A DNA stretch of 7,613 nt, from positions 1 through 7,613 of the forward strand of contig CANKGM010000088.1 in NCBI GenBank assembly GCA_947481355.1, read 5' to 3'. The position numbers and the translations under genes are program-made. The DNA comes from Chitinophagaceae bacterium (GTDB lineage Bacteria; Bacteroidota; Bacteroidia; Chitinophagales; Chitinophagaceae). This document shows, in pieces, positions 6,051 through 7,613 of the stretch. Under the pieces are notes generated by a model. That model had not been told where the DNA came from. It saw nothing but the letters and a program-made list of their open reading frames with translations, and searched no databases. How positions within the stretch are numbered: the stretch's first letter is position 1; each line of letters starts with the position of its first letter.

Positions 6051-6596
6051 CTATTTTATCGTCTTGTCAAATCCAGTTTCCAACTGAGATGAAATATCCG
6101 TATGATGATGAACCATTTTCCATTTGCCCTCTTCTAAATGAAAAATATTAGTAGCTCGGTGACTAACTTTGATAACCTTACCGTCTGGACCAATATTTTC
6201 TCCTTCTTCTACACAGCTAGTATAGCCCATATCCGTTCCAGCATATACATGTAAATTGTTGGCACTGATTTTACCGCCCAACTTCATAGCAGCTACTTTT
6301 GCAAAATCATCACCTACTTCTTTCCATCCTGTCAACATTCCACCGAATGGCCCCATATACGTAATAGAGTCACTGTGCGACCAAACATTATTCAATAGTT
6401 CTATGTCTCCAGTAAACATTCTATTTAGTCCAGCATATAATTGATTATGCGCTTCGGTAACCTCTGCTATTTTTGAATTAGTTCCTCCTGAATTTTCCAT
6501 AGCTGTACTTTCTTTTTTAGTATTACATGAATTAATAAAAATTATTGTCGTAGCAATCGCTAAGCCAATCATTAATAATGTTTTTCTTTTTCCCAT
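6051..6596 (-). CDS. Lipoprotein with NTF2/SnoaL-like (DUF4440-type) domain
   Basis: From ATG 6596 this is a 181-residue protein with a lipoprotein signal peptide: MGKRKTLLMIGLAIATTIIF, then INSC with the lipidated Cys24. A short Ser/Thr/Asn-rich linker (25-43) leads to an NTF2-like domain. This shows an N-terminal helix (EVTEAHNQLYAGLNRM, 45-60), VWSHSDSITYMGPFGGMLTG (71-90) and the closing strands RATNIFHLEEGKWKMVHHHTD (147-167). Such domains are small cone-shaped folds that bind ligands or act as enzymes; the ligand here cannot be told from sequence. The frame extends upstream to an ATG at 6695, but that extension runs through the katG terminator and would bury the lipobox about 57 residues in, so 6596 is preferred. 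TATATTTC on the minus strand (6628-6621) is a possible -7 element giving a short leader. Confidence 0.83.
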   Translation of the reverse strand: MGKRKTLLMIGLAIATTIIFINSCNTKKESTAMENSGGTNSKIAEVTEAHNQLYAGLNRMFTGDIELLNNVWSHSDSITYMGPFGGMLTGWKEVGDDFAKVAAMKLGGKISANNLHVYAGTDMGYTSCVEEGENIGPDGKVIKVSHRATNIFHLEEGKWKMVHHHTDISSQLETGFDKTIK

Positions 6597-6671
6597 TTGA
6601 ATAGCAGTTAATAGGTACAGGAAATATAGTAATAAATTCCACACTGTATTTATTTTTTCTTCTTTAATAAA

Positions 6672-6699
6672 AAAGGTGGCTTTTTTAAAGACCACCTTT
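6672..6699 (-). terminator. Rho-independent terminator downstream of katG
   Basis: AAAGGTGG (6672-6679) and CCACCTTT (6692-6699) form a perfect 8-bp stem around a 12-nt loop; inside the loop CTTT and AAAG (6680-6683 and 6687-6690) can extend pairing. Read on the minus strand, the stem is followed by a T-run (CCACCTTTTTTATT), as expected for intrinsic termination. It lies 28 bp past the katG stop and ends transcription before the lipoprotein gene. Read on the plus strand the T-run is weaker. Confidence 0.8.
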
Positions 6700-6726
6700 C
6701 TGTATAGATATTATGTGTGATAATGC

Positions 6727-7613
6727 TTATGCTAAATCAAATCGATCAAGGTTCATCACCTTAGCCCATGCAGCAACAAAATCATGAACGAATTTATCAC
6801 TAGCATCTTCGCAAGCATATACCTCAGCAATGGCACGCAATTCTGAATTAGATCCAATGATCAAATCAGCTCGAGTGCCAGTCCACTTAATTTCTCCTGT
6901 AGCACGATCGCGGCCTTCAAAAATATCTTTTGCATCAGCAGATTCTTTCCAACTAATACTAAAATCAATTAAGTTAGTAAAATAGTCGTTCGTCAATGCT
7001 TCAGGTCTCTTCGTGAAAACGCCATGATGTGATTGATCAAAATTTGTATTCAATACACGCATACCACCAAGAAGAACAGTCATCTCAGGAGCAGTTAGGT
7101 TTAACAACTGCGCCTTATCAATAAGCATCTCTTCTGCTGAAGTAGTATATTTCTTTTTCAAATAATTCCTAAATCCATCAGCCAAAGGCTCTAACACCGC
7201 AAATGATTCAACATCAGTGTGCTCTGGTGAAGCATCGGCACGACCAGGAATAAATGGCACTGTTATAGTATGACCAGCAAGCTTTGCTGCTTTTTCTATT
7301 CCAACTCCTCCAGCTAAAACAATCAAGTCGGCAATTGAAACCATTTTACCGCCAGACTGAGCACCATTGAATGCAGCTTGAATAGCGTCAAGTACATCCA
7401 ACACTTTTGATAATTGAGCAGGATTATTAACAGCCCAATACTTTTGAGGAGCTAAGCGTATACGAGCACCATTTGCACCACCACGCTTATCAGATCCACG
7501 GAATGTTGATGCTGAAGCCCATGAAGTTGAAACCAATTGTGAAACGGTCAATCCTGATTCAAGTATCTTTCCTTTCAATGCAGCAATATCTTGCGCATCG
7601 ATTAAAGTATGAC
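6727..7613 (-). CDS. katG: Catalase-peroxidase KatG, C-terminal portion (5' end outside window)
   Basis: The minus-strand frame is open to the right edge and gives 294 complete C-terminal residues of an enzyme usually about 720-750 residues long. Recognised KatG blocks are VSTSWASASTFRGSDKRGGA and ANGARIRLAPQ (both near the left of the fragment), then VLAGGVGIEKAAKLAG, VPFIPGRADASPEHTD, LTAPEMTVLLGGMRVLNTNF, WTGTRADLIIGSNSELRA and the ending VHDFVAAWAKVMNLDRFDLA. KatG is a haem enzyme that destroys hydrogen peroxide by catalase and peroxidase reactions. This fragment covers the C-terminal domain, which does not bind haem but supports the active-site fold of the first domain; the haem and Trp-Tyr-Met crosslink residues lie outside the window. 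The reading frame continues through the TTG at 7578 (IDAQDIAALKGKIL), so that codon is an internal Leu and not a start. No frameshift or internal stop is seen. A terminator follows at 6672-6699. Confidence 0.96.
   Translation of the reverse strand, partial: HTLIDAQDIAALKGKILESGLTVSQLVSTSWASASTFRGSDKRGGANGARIRLAPQKYWAVNNPAQLSKVLDVLDAIQAAFNGAQSGGKMVSIADLIVLAGGVGIEKAAKLAGHTITVPFIPGRADASPEHTDVESFAVLEPLADGFRNYLKKKYTTSAEEMLIDKAQLLNLTAPEMTVLLGGMRVLNTNFDQSHHGVFTKRPEALTNDYFTNLIDFSISWKESADAKDIFEGRDRATGEIKWTGTRADLIIGSNSELRAIAEVYACEDASDKFVHDFVAAWAKVMNLDRFDLA

Noticed and set aside
6597..6695. An upstream ATG at 6695 for the lipoprotein gene
   Set aside because: The extension reads through the katG terminator hairpin and would place the lipobox Cys about 57 residues in; ATG 6596 gives a standard lipoprotein signal peptide.
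7576..7578. TTG as a start codon for a 283-residue KatG-like protein
   Set aside because: The frame stays open upstream to the window edge and continues to encode KatG-like sequence, so the codon is an internal Leu of a gene cut by the window.

Overview
The window looks like chromosomal DNA from a member of the Bacteroidota, probably a Flavobacteriia- or Saprospiria-like lineage. The evidence is indirect: AT-rich sequence, no convincing Shine-Dalgarno sites before starts, signal peptides ending in A|Q, an M28 peptidase of the type common in that phylum, and A/T-rich spacers. No rRNA, tRNA, integrase, transposase or CRISPR array is visible, so the exact taxon cannot be fixed.

Layout from left to right. 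At the extreme left (1-53, minus) there may be the signal-peptide start of a divergent gene that runs off the edge. At 223-1149 (plus) is a multi-pass membrane protein of the DUF1295 / steroid 5-alpha-reductase-like family. At 1225-3758 (plus) is a two-gene, translationally coupled unit with a 10-bp overlap: a D-Ala-D-Ala-ligase-like ATP-grasp enzyme, followed by a second, paralogous ATP-grasp domain fused to a C-terminal SET methyltransferase domain that keeps its catalytic and post-SET zinc residues. A 9-bp perfect hairpin lies just before the first gene. Between the fusion gene and the next gene (3753-3905) is an array of about eleven 7-bp units (CGCTNRA-like), facing four inverted units across a 48-bp AT-rich core.

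Downstream are two separate exported-protein genes on the plus strand: an M28-family metallopeptidase (3933-5219) and a SIMPL/DUF541 protein (5330-6028). Converging on them from the minus strand are a lipoprotein with an NTF2/SnoaL-like fold (6051-6596) and the C-terminal 294 residues of catalase-peroxidase KatG (6727-7613, cut by the right edge). A rho-independent terminator for katG lies at 6672-6699.

The part most worth following is the ATP-grasp / ATP-grasp-SET pair. The two ligase modules are clearly related to each other. Both keep the ATP and Mg residues of ATP-grasp enzymes, but both have lost the NTxPG signature of true Ddl at the amino-acid-binding loop. This suggests a peptide- or amide-forming pathway on an unknown substrate, coupled to a lysine-type methylation activity. 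The pathway is inferred; the domain architecture and residues are read directly. The other genes look like ordinary housekeeping, envelope or stress functions with no evident link to that pair.
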